The notes under the pieces were generated by a model, which was given only the letters and a program-made list of their open reading frames with translations, did not search any database and had not been told where the DNA came from. DNA of 64,000 bases from Haliclona indistincta (taxonomy: Eukaryota > Porifera > Demospongiae > Haplosclerida > Chalinidae). The position numbers and the translations under genes are program-made. The stretch is taken from NCBI GenBank assembly GCA_964017065.1, contig OZ024784.1, forward strand, positions 2,416,598 to 2,480,597, in the 5' to 3' direction. Shown here piece by piece: positions 27,101-37,400 of this stretch; the stretch's first letter is position 1, and each line of letters opens with the position of its first letter.

Positions 27101-28974
27101 ACAGAAATGGCGTCATCTTCATTGCAAGAAGGCAGCTGTATAAAGATATGAAATATTTCACATTGTGAGAATTCCGAAATAGTGTAAATCAGCAAAGAAG
27201 ACTGAAACTTGAAGACCGACATGACAAAAGCGATTCTGTGTTTAGTGTTACTAAACAAACTTGACGATCACAGAAATGACGTAAAAAACGTCACCATGTG
27301 GAATGCAAGGGTAAGAGTAAACACTTACAGTAGATTCTTCAACACTTGTCTGAAAAGCGCATTCCTCTACAACACGAAGTTGCTTCTTTTCTACTCTCTT
27401 GTAGCAGAGCATGAGAGTCACTTTAGCGATTCCACAAACAGCCGCTGATATTAACCCGGCACCCAGCAACACATACTGCACAACAGCACTCCAATACGGG
27501 CTCACTCTGCCGAGAATAACTTGATCAGGGCAGTTTAAGTTACAATGAGGCCCCTTGCAAGCATCCACATAGTGGATAGTGGTTTGGTTGCGCTGTGCTT
27601 CTAGCCAGCTGTGTATAGCCATAGCAATAGTAGGACCATGACTATTGTCAGGAAGATGGAGGGAAAATGAAGTCCATACTCTACTATTGACAGAGTGCCT
27701 GCAAGAAAATAACATATGAAAGGAATTTAAAAATAGCTAATTTTTACTTACAAGAAGGCGTTGTTTGCTTTAACTCGAGCTACAGAGGTAGCAGCCAGTA
27801 ATCCATCCTGCTGTGACAAGCTCGAGGCTGCAAGATAGACGTGTTGAAAACACGACGTGGAATAGTAGCTCAAATTCTTGAAAGACAAAGAAGTGCTTTG
27901 CAATGAGGAATGCATTGAACCTCCGAACTCTGACACTGTACGAAGTAGGTCCACGACAGCGATCGATGTGGGTTTGTTTTGCTGCAGTAGCCGAGTGAGA
28001 ATATATAGGTCATACTTACTCATGACAACCAGTGTGGGGATATTGGGATAGAGAGAAGTGTCCCTCAGCAACTGATGGGCAGTGAGACAAGCTGTAGGTT
28101 TGCTTGGATCACTACAACTACCAATGATCTCCTTGTTCTTTACGAGATTAGTAATGTTCATCTTGGTCACCTCGTTCGTTATTGTGTCTCGAAAGTCAAT
28201 GAACCATGAAGAGTCAGTGATTGCTGACAGCCGACATGTCGAGGGTAGTTTATCGTGCAACCACTTAGCGTGATTCAACACGCCCACCCCACCTGCACTG
28301 CTGCCTGCGAAAACCACCTCACTTGCATTGCTGAAATTGTATTGCTGCACGAGATCTGACACGACGCTTCGAAGCACAATCGCACCGCGAAAGGTGAACT
28401 GGTGAGAGGTAGCTGTTGGATCAAATATGAAATTGAAGCCAGGCTGCAAGGCAAGTTTGTAGCTTGCAGTCTGCTGCAACCAAAGGTCACTGGTACAGTA
28501 CGGAATAAGGATATGATTGTACGAGTAAAAGTCTGGATTTTTTGAGATGTTTGCAGAGAGAAGATCTTCTCCTTCGATACTCCATGACCGAGAAAGCTTG
28601 GCAGCACTTGGAGCAAACCGCCACAAAGAAGTCATGAGCTTTGAAGTCACTGAGAGAGGATTATTTCGAAATTTGTTCCATGCAGCTGTTACATTGACAA
28701 CACGACTTCTATTGACAGTAGTGGTATAGTGGTCCCTTACATGCTCAACAATGAATCGCTCATTGCAGGACTCTGGGGTAGTACAGCCACCACCTCCCTC
28801 TAGGAACACAACCCACCTGGTATTAGACGGGTCAATACGAGCGAAATAGCCAGCAGGTGTGAAGTCATTGCAAAGAGCTCCTCTTTCATAAGGTCGGGAA
28901 ATATTCCTCCAGTGTAGACTGCCAGAGGACAGATTCACAAAAGACAGCAAAGTAGCAAACAGCAGACGACGCAT
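21150..28974 (-). CDS. NOTUM-like carboxylesterase fused to ABCG half-transporter
   Basis: About nineteen minus-strand exons chain in frame to give roughly 1,900 residues. Exon 1 (28974-27752) starts with a signal peptide and encodes a NOTUM/pectin-acetylesterase fold. It has the oxyanion strand [11 protein letters not shown], nucleophile motif GSSAGG (Ser226), Asp322 (KYDLYIL) and His378 (CFQHVYL), so the triad looks intact. Exon 2 (27698-27329) finishes that fold ([13 protein letters not shown]) and adds one membrane span. Exon 3 (27135-27083) opens the ABC domain ([12 protein letters not shown]). After an Arg/Gln-rich insert come Walker A GPSGCGKTT, LSGGQ, Walker B MIFLDEP and H-loop ILTIHQPR, then ABCG membrane exons (24,738 to 22,908). 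A final 1,655-bp exon adds a long Ser-rich tail ending ETDV. Exon 1 has no stop and exon 3 no start codon, which supports one gene. ABCG half-transporters dimerise and move lipids or sterols; the substrate here is unknown. Confidence 0.85.
26190..26780 (-). repeat. Triplicated phase-1 exons inside the ABCG gene
   Basis: Three successive exons (about 26777-26622, 26576-26433 and 26374-26190) begin with the same block, [33 protein letters not shown] and [18 protein letters not shown]. The first two also share an [14 protein letters not shown] core and an Asp/Asn-rich end. Each exon starts in phase 1 and the first two also end in phase 1, so duplication or skipping keeps frame. The third runs into the real nucleotide-binding domain ([20 protein letters not shown]). 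The array therefore sits between the first strand of the ABC domain and Walker A. Confidence 0.85.
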
Positions 28975-29132
28975 CGCCAGTTTCCCGTCAGAATGTGCTA
29001 ATTGCTGGCTCTTCCCGCTTATATTGCTCTGCGCGAGAAGACTAACAAGAAACTATACGCTCTAACGAACAGGGACAGAGGGCATCAAAAATATGCAATG
29101 ATGAATAAAATGCTGTAAAATGAGTGATAGTC

Positions 29133-30217
29133 CTACATTACTCTAGGAGAGACGTTAGTAGAAGAAGGAGATTCAACCGCGCCAGCACCGCTTCCTCCTT
29201 TAGACCACACCTGCTGGATATCGGGTGATACATCGGCAAACAGCCTACTCCAATCCCACACTTTATCATCCTAGCAATAAAACAAAAGTTAAATTCAAAA
29301 AAGGAAGAATGAACAACAAAAAGCATTCCTGCTAACTTCTAGCATACCGAAATCAACCACTGACTGAGGGCATTCACCTTTTCGCTCGACACTACCAATA
29401 TTACATCATGGGTACAAATACATTCACAGTGCAGGGCTATAGACACATTAAACAATGATATTTCTAGTCACAATGTTGCTGTTTAACTCACTTCTTTGAC
29501 TTCATTCTCTGGAGACAGTACTTTAGCAAGGAGCTTCAGGTCAATGCTACCGTCCTAAACGCAAAAAGGAAGAAGGAGCTAAAACCTATGAAGAATGGTT
29601 TTGGTTTGTACCAATGTGAATAAGCCGGCATGTTTCTGGAGGTCAGAGTCAAGTTCCTTATAAGTAGCTACTCTATTGACAGTGACACTGAGTAAGAGAA
29701 GAACAAGACGAATTTGAAAAGAAAAATTAGTACACAAGAGAGATGAAACACATTGCTACATCATTTGAACATGACGTCTATATTGCTGACCTTGGTGGGG
29801 CAGCAACTTCCGTTGTTAGTTCTTCTTCCTCCAGCTCTCCCAGCTCTGGTATTACCATGATATCTACCACAAACTCACATTAGCGAGTGATTATACACTA
29901 TCAAAACCACATACCATCATCATCATCTTGCTGTAGACGCTTGCTGCATAATAAATGACAAGCAATCAAATAAAATTATTATCAATTATGGAATAACGTA
30001 CTCCTCTTCAATTGGTGAATTCCGAGTCCTGCGGCAAAACAACAACATTGCTGTAAGAGTCAATAATGTATGGTACCTCCTTCCTTTTCCCTTTGCTGGA
30101 GTCACTTCTGCCCAGCCATCCACAACTCTAGGTCGTGATTCCTGTGTAAGGTATCCTAGCAACGAGTAAATAACACCCACTAGCACTCACTCTAGCTAGT
30201 TGACTGTCGGAGTCCAT
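29133..30217 (-). CDS. IFT43: Intraflagellar transport protein 43
   Basis: A multi-exon minus-strand gene runs from ATG at 30217 (MDSDSQLAR) to a TAG at 29133-29135. The conserved C-terminal core of IFT43 is clear: a short acidic lead (IMVIPELGELEEEE), then VAAPPTSVTVNRVATYKELD, LFTLDGSIDLKLLAKVLSPE and the tail DDKVWDWSRLFADV. IFT43 is a subunit of the IFT-A complex for retrograde ciliary transport and membrane-protein entry into cilia. The N-terminus is short, with a basic tract (TPAKGKGRR) spread over tiny exons, so small exon-boundary errors are likely. The ATG lies 233 bp from the divergent PPP1R14-like gene, and the stop lies about 160 bp upstream of the NOTUM-ABCG start on the same strand. 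Confidence 0.9.
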
Positions 30218-30450
30218 TGGTCAGCACACCTTGAGTACCTGGTTTATTGGTATAAAATCAGTTCACTCACTCTACAGCTCTCGTTGTAAAGCTAAAGAGT
30301 AGTACCTGCACTGCACCTCCTACGCGCCAAGTCCGCCAGTCCAGCACGTGAGTTGGTCTTAGGGCGTGGCACAATGATCATGACGTGGCACGCCCATGCA
30401 TTGGAGAGGCGAGTCGTTGTGTGAAAATAATTACAAAGAGAGAAGATCAG

Positions 30451-31197
30451 ATGGCAACTACTGAAGAGATAGACGCGGCAGATGGCCGGGTGCAGTTTGC
30501 TGAAGAGAGCGTAGCTGAGGCCAAGAGCAAGAGAAGATTGGAGCTCACTCAACGATACGATCGCAAAGAGGTCCAGAAACGACTTGACATGGAAAGCTGG
30601 ATGGATGAACAAATGAAGAGCCTGTATGAATGCGAGGTGTGTGTGTAGTTACTGTAATGGATAGTTTGAATGCAACACAAACGTACTACTGCTTGAAACC
30701 TGCTGACAAGCAAATCTTTTGGAATGAGTAGCATGTTTAGTATGTTACACAGTAGTGTGGCTGCTTGTTATTAAACTACGAGTTCTGTTCACAATAACAA
30801 TGCATTATCTCTGATCCACAAGATACTAGTCTTGTCATTTTTGGTTTCATGATAGGATTATCCTGAACTGGATTTGGATGATGTTATGTCAGTACCGCAA
30901 GCAATGCGACAGGAAAGATTAAAGGTTAGCAATATTGTAACAGGTGCTGTTCGTTGCAATGTACATCTGCATTATGTAGTCTGTACTTGAACAAAAGACA
31001 TTGGTTGACACTCAATTGATGTATTGATACATAAATCATTTTTGTTTCCTCTATAGGAATATTTGAAAGATGCGAAAAAGCCACCAGAGGTATGATAAAT
31101 TTTACTGCACAACTTGCAGCGTTATTGCTGCTCAATTTTACAGGATTTCATCGATGAGCTTTTGAAGAGAACTGCAACAATCAAACAAATGTACTAG
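30451..31197 (+). CDS. Protein phosphatase 1 inhibitor, PPP1R14 family
   Basis: Four exons, 30451-30636, 30856-30924, 31057-31089 and 31144-31197, give a protein of about 110 residues. The hallmark PP1-inhibitory segment LELTQRYDRKEVQKRLDMES aligns with the CPI-17/PHI-1 core. Thr33 sits where the regulatory phospho-threonine of the family lies. Helices WMDEQMKSLYECE and YPELDLDDVM, and the ending EDFIDELLKRTATIKQMY, follow the family layout. Members inhibit myosin phosphatase and other PP1 holoenzymes when phosphorylated. The residue two before the Thr is Glu rather than the Arg of CPI-17, so the upstream kinase may differ. It is divergent from IFT43 and ends 80 bp from the SLX4 stop. Confidence 0.9.
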
Positions 31198-31277
31198 AGA
31201 AGGCCTATTGTAATACTAACTCTCTGTTTTATTAAAGTAGTAATAATAATGAGACTCAGACAAATATGATACAAAAA

Positions 31278-34143
31278 TTAATATGGTTTGTCATGGGGAG
31301 TGGTAAACGTCACACACTGCAATGAAAGAGAAAGTGCAGCAGAAGGTTAATTTCAAGAAGCCTTAATGTGTAATTTTCTATATACATAAAATAACATTGT
31401 GTTAGTCTTACCAGCTGATCCAGGATTTCTGTTAGCTTCTCCTTAGAGAGCGATACTGGTGTAGTGCCTGACTTAAGTCTCAGTTGAATATCGCTGAGTT
31501 GTAGTGGCTGTAGAAACCCATAAGCGGATACTGTGTTAGTACAGTCATGTTGGTATCACCTTAAACAGTAAAATATCATTGTAGAGCTTTTGGTTTGTCA
31601 TTATAGCCTGTATTACATCTCTCTCTTGAGAACCACTGTCCTGCAGTTTGGTCGTCTTCCTTGACAATTTCTTACCACCGCCTCCTTGTTTTTTGTTCTC
31701 GACCTCCTTTTCTGCTGTGCCTTGTTCATCTATGTAGAATAATTTTAGAAGATTTTATGTATTATACTCACTTATTAGTGGGTGAGTGTAGTCATAGATC
31801 TCCTCTAGTTTTACAATCATTCGTTTCTTAGGCATTGCCCGCACACCGAATCCCGAGCATTGTCTCTACACAATCACATTTACTTTACTACCATCACTGT
31901 AAAACAATTTCACCTTCAAATGAGGTGTTGGCATGGTCTGATAGTTGGGCATTGGGGTGATGGTGTCTCCTGACTCAGGAGGGATTGGCTGGTTACCAGG
32001 TGTTATCATCGCCTCTGTCACTTCAGTCAAATCAGCGGGAGAGTGGAATGAGCTGGGGAGCTGGATTGCACTGAGTGGTAATGGCGAAGGCTCTGTTAAT
32101 GGGATTTGAGGTAATGGAGATTGTGATGGTGAAAAGTGTGATGGTAGTGGTGATAGAGGAGATTGTGACAGTAGAGGAGGTGATGGTTGAGTTGGAGGTA
32201 GTGATGGTGGTGGTTGTGAAGGAGACAATGAGGATGACGATATTGAATAAGGAGATGGAAACTGAGAAGATGTGCATAAAAGTGAAGTTGACTTTAGTGG
32301 AGGAGAAGGTGACTTTAGTGGAGAAGGTGACTTTAGCGGAGAAGGTGACTCTAGCGGAGAAGGTGACTTTAGTGGAGAAGGTGAATTTAGTAAAGAAGGT
32401 GGAGGTAGTGAAGGTGACTTTAGTGGAGATGGTGACTTTATTGGAGATGGTGGAAGTAGTGAAGGTGACTTTAGTGGAGATGGTGACTTTATTGGAGATG
32501 GTGGAGGTAGTGAAGGTGACTTTAGTGGAGATGGTGACTTTATTGGAGATGGTGGAAGTAGTGAAGGTGACTTTAGTGGAGATGGTGATTTTGTTTGTGT
32601 TTGTGGTGGTAGAGTGTCTGAAAAGTTTCTATTTTCATCTTCCTGCTGGTCTTTACAGATCTTCACTAACTCTTCCACACCCCAACTACAAACGCACAAC
32701 GTGTATACAACAAGCACTTTCTTCGGACTCACATTTCAGCTTGTGTGATGAGTTCTTGTCTTTCCTCATCTCCTAAGTTAATCGGTGCTGTTGCAGAGTA
32801 CAGGAACGTCAGCAGAGTCATCACTGATGAGTGACTGAATGCAGATAGATCCAGTTCATTGGAATTGGATTCAAGTACCTGTAACATGCACAAGTGAAGT
32901 TCATAGACTCTAGTATGCGCAGTAATAGTAGCTTCTTCTATACTTTTCTTAGTTATATACTCTGACACTGCTTCACTCATTACAAACAGTGCATAGTATC
33001 ATAAGTTTGAATCATCATACTTAACCTCTTTCATCCTGGGACACCTGCAGCCCAGTATTGCCGAGTGTGCGTGTATCCTCTTTCCACCTTTGGTGATCAC
33101 TGTTAGATCAGAGAAGGAAGGGCAGTCAACAAGAGTGAGGAGAGCATTGGACAGGCTATCCAGTGAACCAGCACATGTACCCACTACACCTGGCAACTCA
33201 ACCTAACAAAAAAAAAAAATTTGATACTGACATCATGCACAAATTGTGACATACTGGTGGTGAAGGACGAGCAATAAACTGACTGAGGGCTGGCACATAA
33301 AACTCCTCTTTGTCTTGATCCTGACTTTTGCTCAGTTCCCACATGGTCATGTACTCGGTTGTACCACTCTTCTCACTCACCATCTCCTTCCCTGTAGCAG
33401 CTTCGCCCACATCAGCAGAGTCGTGAGATGAGACAGTGAAAGGTGGTGTACACGAGAACTCCTCTTCTATAGCTTCCTCTTTTATCATTTGCTCTGCTCT
33501 CTCTTGGAGCAACTGCCAGGCCTCATCAGGGGTTGTAGTGAGAACAAGGAGAGGAGAAGGAGGCCGGACACTGTTGACTCCTCTCCTGAAAGAGACAAAG
33601 GATTTTAAAAACAGAGTGAGAAGATAAGGTGCGTACTTTCTCTTTCTCTTCCTGGTATCTACCACCAGAGGAGCATGAACATTTTCTCCTGGCTCAACTG
33701 ATGCTGACAGTGCCTGAGCCAGCTGGAGCTGCTCCTCTTCAATGGTGCTGAGTAAACTGAGATAAAAAAGAACACTTCAACGAGTATCAACATAATACCA
33801 ACAGAGTTTACAGAGAAACCCACAAAAAATCCAATAAAGCAAGTACACCCATGTTCAACTTTACCATTCTTCACTTAGTTTTGGTATTTCTGTTCGAGGC
33901 ATCTTGAAGTCATTTTCTTCCTCCCCTTCTTTGTTTGGTAGTGGGTCTGACTTAGCTAGTCGAATATTTACCTATAAAAGCAGCATATACTGCAGGTAGA
34001 AAGTGAGTGGCTCTTACTTGTGAAGTACTAAGAGCAGAAAGGGTGAAGTTTGAAGAGTCACTGGATGAGGGTAGAAGAGGTTTGCTAGATCGAGTAAAAT
34101 GCTTCTTTTTTCGAAGTGACAAGCGACCACGATTAGATTCCAT
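31278..34143 (-). CDS. SLX4: SLX4 structure-specific nuclease scaffold
   Basis: About ten minus-strand exons run from ATG at 34143 to TAA at 31278-31280. Domain order matches SLX4. An MLR-like region that binds XPF in relatives comes first (IEEEQLQLAQALSASVE, then TTPDEAWQLLQERAEQMIKE). A BTB/POZ domain follows (CPSFSDLTVITKGGKRIHAH to LLTFLYSATAPINL). Next is a long Ser-Pro repeat linker. The C-terminus has MPNYQTMPTPHLK, an SAP-type segment GFGVRAMPKKRMIVKLEEIY, and an SLX1-binding-type end (KLYNDILLFKPLQLSDIQL to LTEILDQL). SLX4 scaffolds XPF-ERCC1, MUS81 and SLX1 in Holliday-junction and crosslink repair. I see no UBZ zinc fingers at the N-terminus, unlike vertebrate SLX4. Exons: 34143-34020, 33965 to about 33866, about 33760-33645, 33588-33260, 33216-33026, about 32883-32732, 32732-31912, 31882-31772, 31732-31562, 31510-31411 and 31320-31278 (several approximate). 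Confidence 0.88.
32287..32590 (-). repeat. Coding tandem repeat (SLX4 Ser-Pro-Lys linker)
   Basis: A run of near-identical units encodes SPSPLKSPSLLPPSPIK-type repeats within SLX4. The unit is about 60 bp, with shorter 15-bp subunits at the 32287-32390 end. Every visible unit keeps frame. It translates to a disordered linker dense in SP and SPxK sites (CDK-like sites). Confidence 0.9.
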
Positions 34144-34210
34144 ATTCAAAAGAATTAATAATGTATGTTATAAATTTTGTATAATCGAGCAGTAAATGTC
34201 TATTAATCGA

Positions 34211-34414
34211 TCATTTGCACTGTTCCTTTTCTTTCTTGACGCCTTCAGCAACTAGTGCCTTGAACTTCGACGCCTGTTGGCGACTCTCCAGGTATTTTTC
34301 TCTTTTGCCTTCAAAAACTTCTGAAAATAGACTCTTTCTGTTGTAATAGGCTACACCAAGGAATACCAAAGATACAGCAAAAACAGCAGGGAAGACTGCA
34401 GCACGAGGAGCCAT
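34211..34414 (-). CDS. Small single-pass membrane protein (67 aa)
   Basis: This is a compact one-exon ORF of 67 residues. One hydrophobic segment (VFPAVFAVSLVFLGVAYY, about residues 7-24) is followed by a basic and polar helix rich in Lys, Glu and Gln. The layout suits a small mitochondrial inner-membrane or ER membrane protein, but I cannot name it with confidence. The ATG is only 82 bp from the divergent start of the SH3D19-like gene. That suggests a shared bidirectional promoter and supports the ORF as real. The stop lies 68 bp from the SLX4 start on the same strand. Confidence 0.7.
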   Translation of the reverse strand: MAPRAAVFPAVFAVSLVFLGVAYYNRKSLFSEVFEGKREKYLESRQQASKFKALVAEGVKKEKEQCK

Positions 34415-34496
34415 TACGAGTGCACGTTACGCCCAGCCATCTATTTTAACCCTTCCCACACTAGAAGGAATTCATCGTTTTGCCTTTCTCGTCAAG

Positions 34497-37400
34497 ATGA
34501 GCGAGCCTACTAGACCACCGCCACCAAAGGCTTACGTACCGCTGGCTCACTCTGAAAAACCGCCCGAACCTCCTCCGAGGCCTAAAATAGAGGAGGGAGA
34601 GAGTACGTTTGCATTGCTTAGTGTGTAAGAGATTTGTCTAACTGTATATCCACAGATCCACCTATCCCTGTTCCACCACGCCCCTACGGTTCTGATGCAG
34701 CAGAAAGCAGTGAAAATGCCCCCCTTTGTCCAAAACGCAAGAAAAGAGGCACTACTCCTCCTGCACCTCCAGCTCCTTATTCTGTGAGTGCAGTATGTAT
34801 ACCAAATTGTGATTCTTTCAATGCAGTGTTGAAGATCCATCTGTTAGTGTGTATCTGTTATCTATCTAATCACTGTAGAAAGGTGATCTCTCATCAGCTG
34901 ATGTTGCTCAAAGTCTTCCCACTGCTTCTGGTAGTCAGGGACGACCACCTCCTCCTGCATCCAGACCACAGGTCAGGAAAACCTCTGGACCAGGTAATGT
35001 CAACTAATGAACAATTCCTATGTGTTAATGTGTATACTTCTTGTTTAGCTGCTCCCAGTCGTCCCTCCCGACCTCCATCTGTAGTTACAGCGTCCTCTTC
35101 ATCAGCAGGCAAGACTGCATCAAACAAGTAAGCGGTATTGGTTACAACACACACACACACACTCATCATGTCTTTACACTATAGACCAGAGATCACAATA
35201 GTCTCTGCTCAACCAATGGTCCCCACTGCTTCACTACCATCTCAACTAACTGCAGTAAGTATACCATTATTCTTAAAGACTGTAAATATTATAATGGTGA
35301 ACTTGTTCTCTAGAAGCCTGACCCTCCCAAACCTCCACGAAGCAGACCTGCTAAACCTCCATCACGACCAGGCAGTGCACCTCACAAACCGTCACAGCCT
35401 CCTAACCTTATTGACTTTCCTGAAACTGCGGCACAAGGTGAAGATAAGAAGAAGGCTCCACCACCTCGGAGAGCACCTCCCCCGCAACATGCTAGTACCA
35501 TACCAGAACAGCCGCCTCAAAGCAAGCCCTCTCCCCCACCATCTCGACCATCACCACCACAACCATCCCGGCCATCACCACCACAACCATCCCGGCCATC
35601 ACCTCCACAACCCACAAGAGTAGCTCCTCCTCCTCCTCCATCACCTCCTCAACCCACTCGCCTACCACCTCCTCTGAAACCGTCACGTTCTCCTCAGGTT
35701 GCCCAACCAACAACAGCTGGTTCTTCACCTCCTCAACCCGCTCGCCTACCACCTCCTCTGAAACCATCACATTCTCCTCAGGTTGAGGTTGCCCAACCAA
35801 CAACAGCCACTTCTTCACCTCCTCAACCCACTCGCCTACCACCTCCTCTTCAACCTTCAGCAGCACCTTCAGAGGCATCCTCTACACAACCTTCTCCTCC
35901 TACTGAAAGACCAGCTCGTGAACCACCTAAACCACCTTCTCAACTACCTGAAGAACCTGTTGAATCTCCACCACCTCCTCCAGAAGAACCTAATGAATCC
36001 CCTCCTCCTCCTCCTGTTCCTATAGCTGAACCAGAGAAACCAAAGACAGAAGAAGCAACAAAAGTGAATGCAAAAGAGGTCAGAGCAACATCTCCTCCAA
36101 TAGAAAAGCCCAAGCCTCCTCCACAGGCTCGTTCACGCCCACCACCACCTTCACTGGCTACAAAAGCAGTAGAGAAGAAAAGTACGGAGGATGCTGATAA
36201 GAAAAAAAGCCCAGCAGCAACTCCAAAAGAGGCTGTTAAAGTAGATAAGCCCAAACCTCCTTCACAAGCTCGTTCACGCCCTCCTCCACCAGCATCGAAA
36301 CCGGTAGAAAAGAATACAGAGGACGATGAAAGCAAAAAAGAAAGCTCAGCAACAACTCCAAAGGAGGCTGTTAAAGTAGATAAGCCCAAACCTCCTTCAC
36401 AGGCTCGTTCACGCCCTCCACCACCAGCATCGAAACCGGTAGAAAAGAATACAGAGGACGATGAAAGCAAAAAAGAAAACCCAGCAACAACTCCCACTGA
36501 GCCTATAAAACCCACCAGAAAACCACCTCCTCCTGCGGTACGTAAACCACTCCCACCGTCTAAACCAAAACCGCCACCTCCAAGTAAACCAGTCATTTCT
36601 AAAAAACCATCTCCACCCCCACAACCTATAGAAAGCAAAACAAATGAGGGAGATACTTCTAAAAAACCACCTCCAGCTGAGCCAAACAAAAAATCAGACT
36701 CACAGGTAACTAAACCAAAGGATGAAGCTCCTCTAGTTACTGATGAGGTAGACATTGCTGAGAAGACAGAGAAACCTGAAGAGGATAAACAGCCTGGGAA
36801 GCATCCATCTCCAGTAACAACAGCTAGACAACCTCCTCCTCCTCCACAAGCTAGACCTAGTTCCAAACCAACGCCGGCACCTGACTCTGACAAACAAGAG
36901 GAAGTTAAGAAAAGCTCACCTCATGTTGAACGAAGGAAGCCCGCACCAACTCCAGCCTTGAAGTTAGTACCACCACACACAGTAATGTTTTGACATGATA
37001 GTATGACATTGAACAACAGAACACACATTTAGTTTCAATTTGGTTTTTTAGCAAAGCAGAGGACAGGAAGGTTTCTGAAAAGACTCCGCCTACCTCTCGC
37101 AAGCTTGCCCCACCTCCTGGTCGTCCTTCCATTCCTCCATCCAGCAAGCCAGCTCGTCCTGGAGGACCGCCCAAGCCCCCTCCTCCATCAGAGGTAAATT
37201 GTTTAAAAATCTCTTGTTATTAATTTTCATTATTGTTCTATAGGCAAAGGTAGCTAACAAACCTCCAAGGTACTTAGAATTACTCTAAAGCATTTTGTAT
37301 GATTTAGCTTCATTACAGAGGTGAACCACCAGTGCCTGCAATGAGGAGAGGGAGCAAGAATGAACCCACCAGGAAAGTTAGCAAAGATGGGCCCCCTCCG

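Noticed and set aside
27752..28974. A stand-alone secreted NOTUM gene followed by a separate ABCG gene
   Set aside because: The NOTUM exon lacks a stop and ends at a clean donor, the fold finishes in the next exon, and the ABC domain opens in phase with no start codon of its own. One gene fits better.
32075..32776. Long Val/Lys/Glu repeat ORF on the plus strand
   Set aside because: It is the reverse complement of the SLX4 SP-repeat and shows no independent gene signal.
35940..36893. Long Gly/Val/Phe-rich open frame on the minus strand
   Set aside because: It is antisense to the proline-rich SH3D19-like exon; codon bias of the Pro repeats leaves the reverse frame open.
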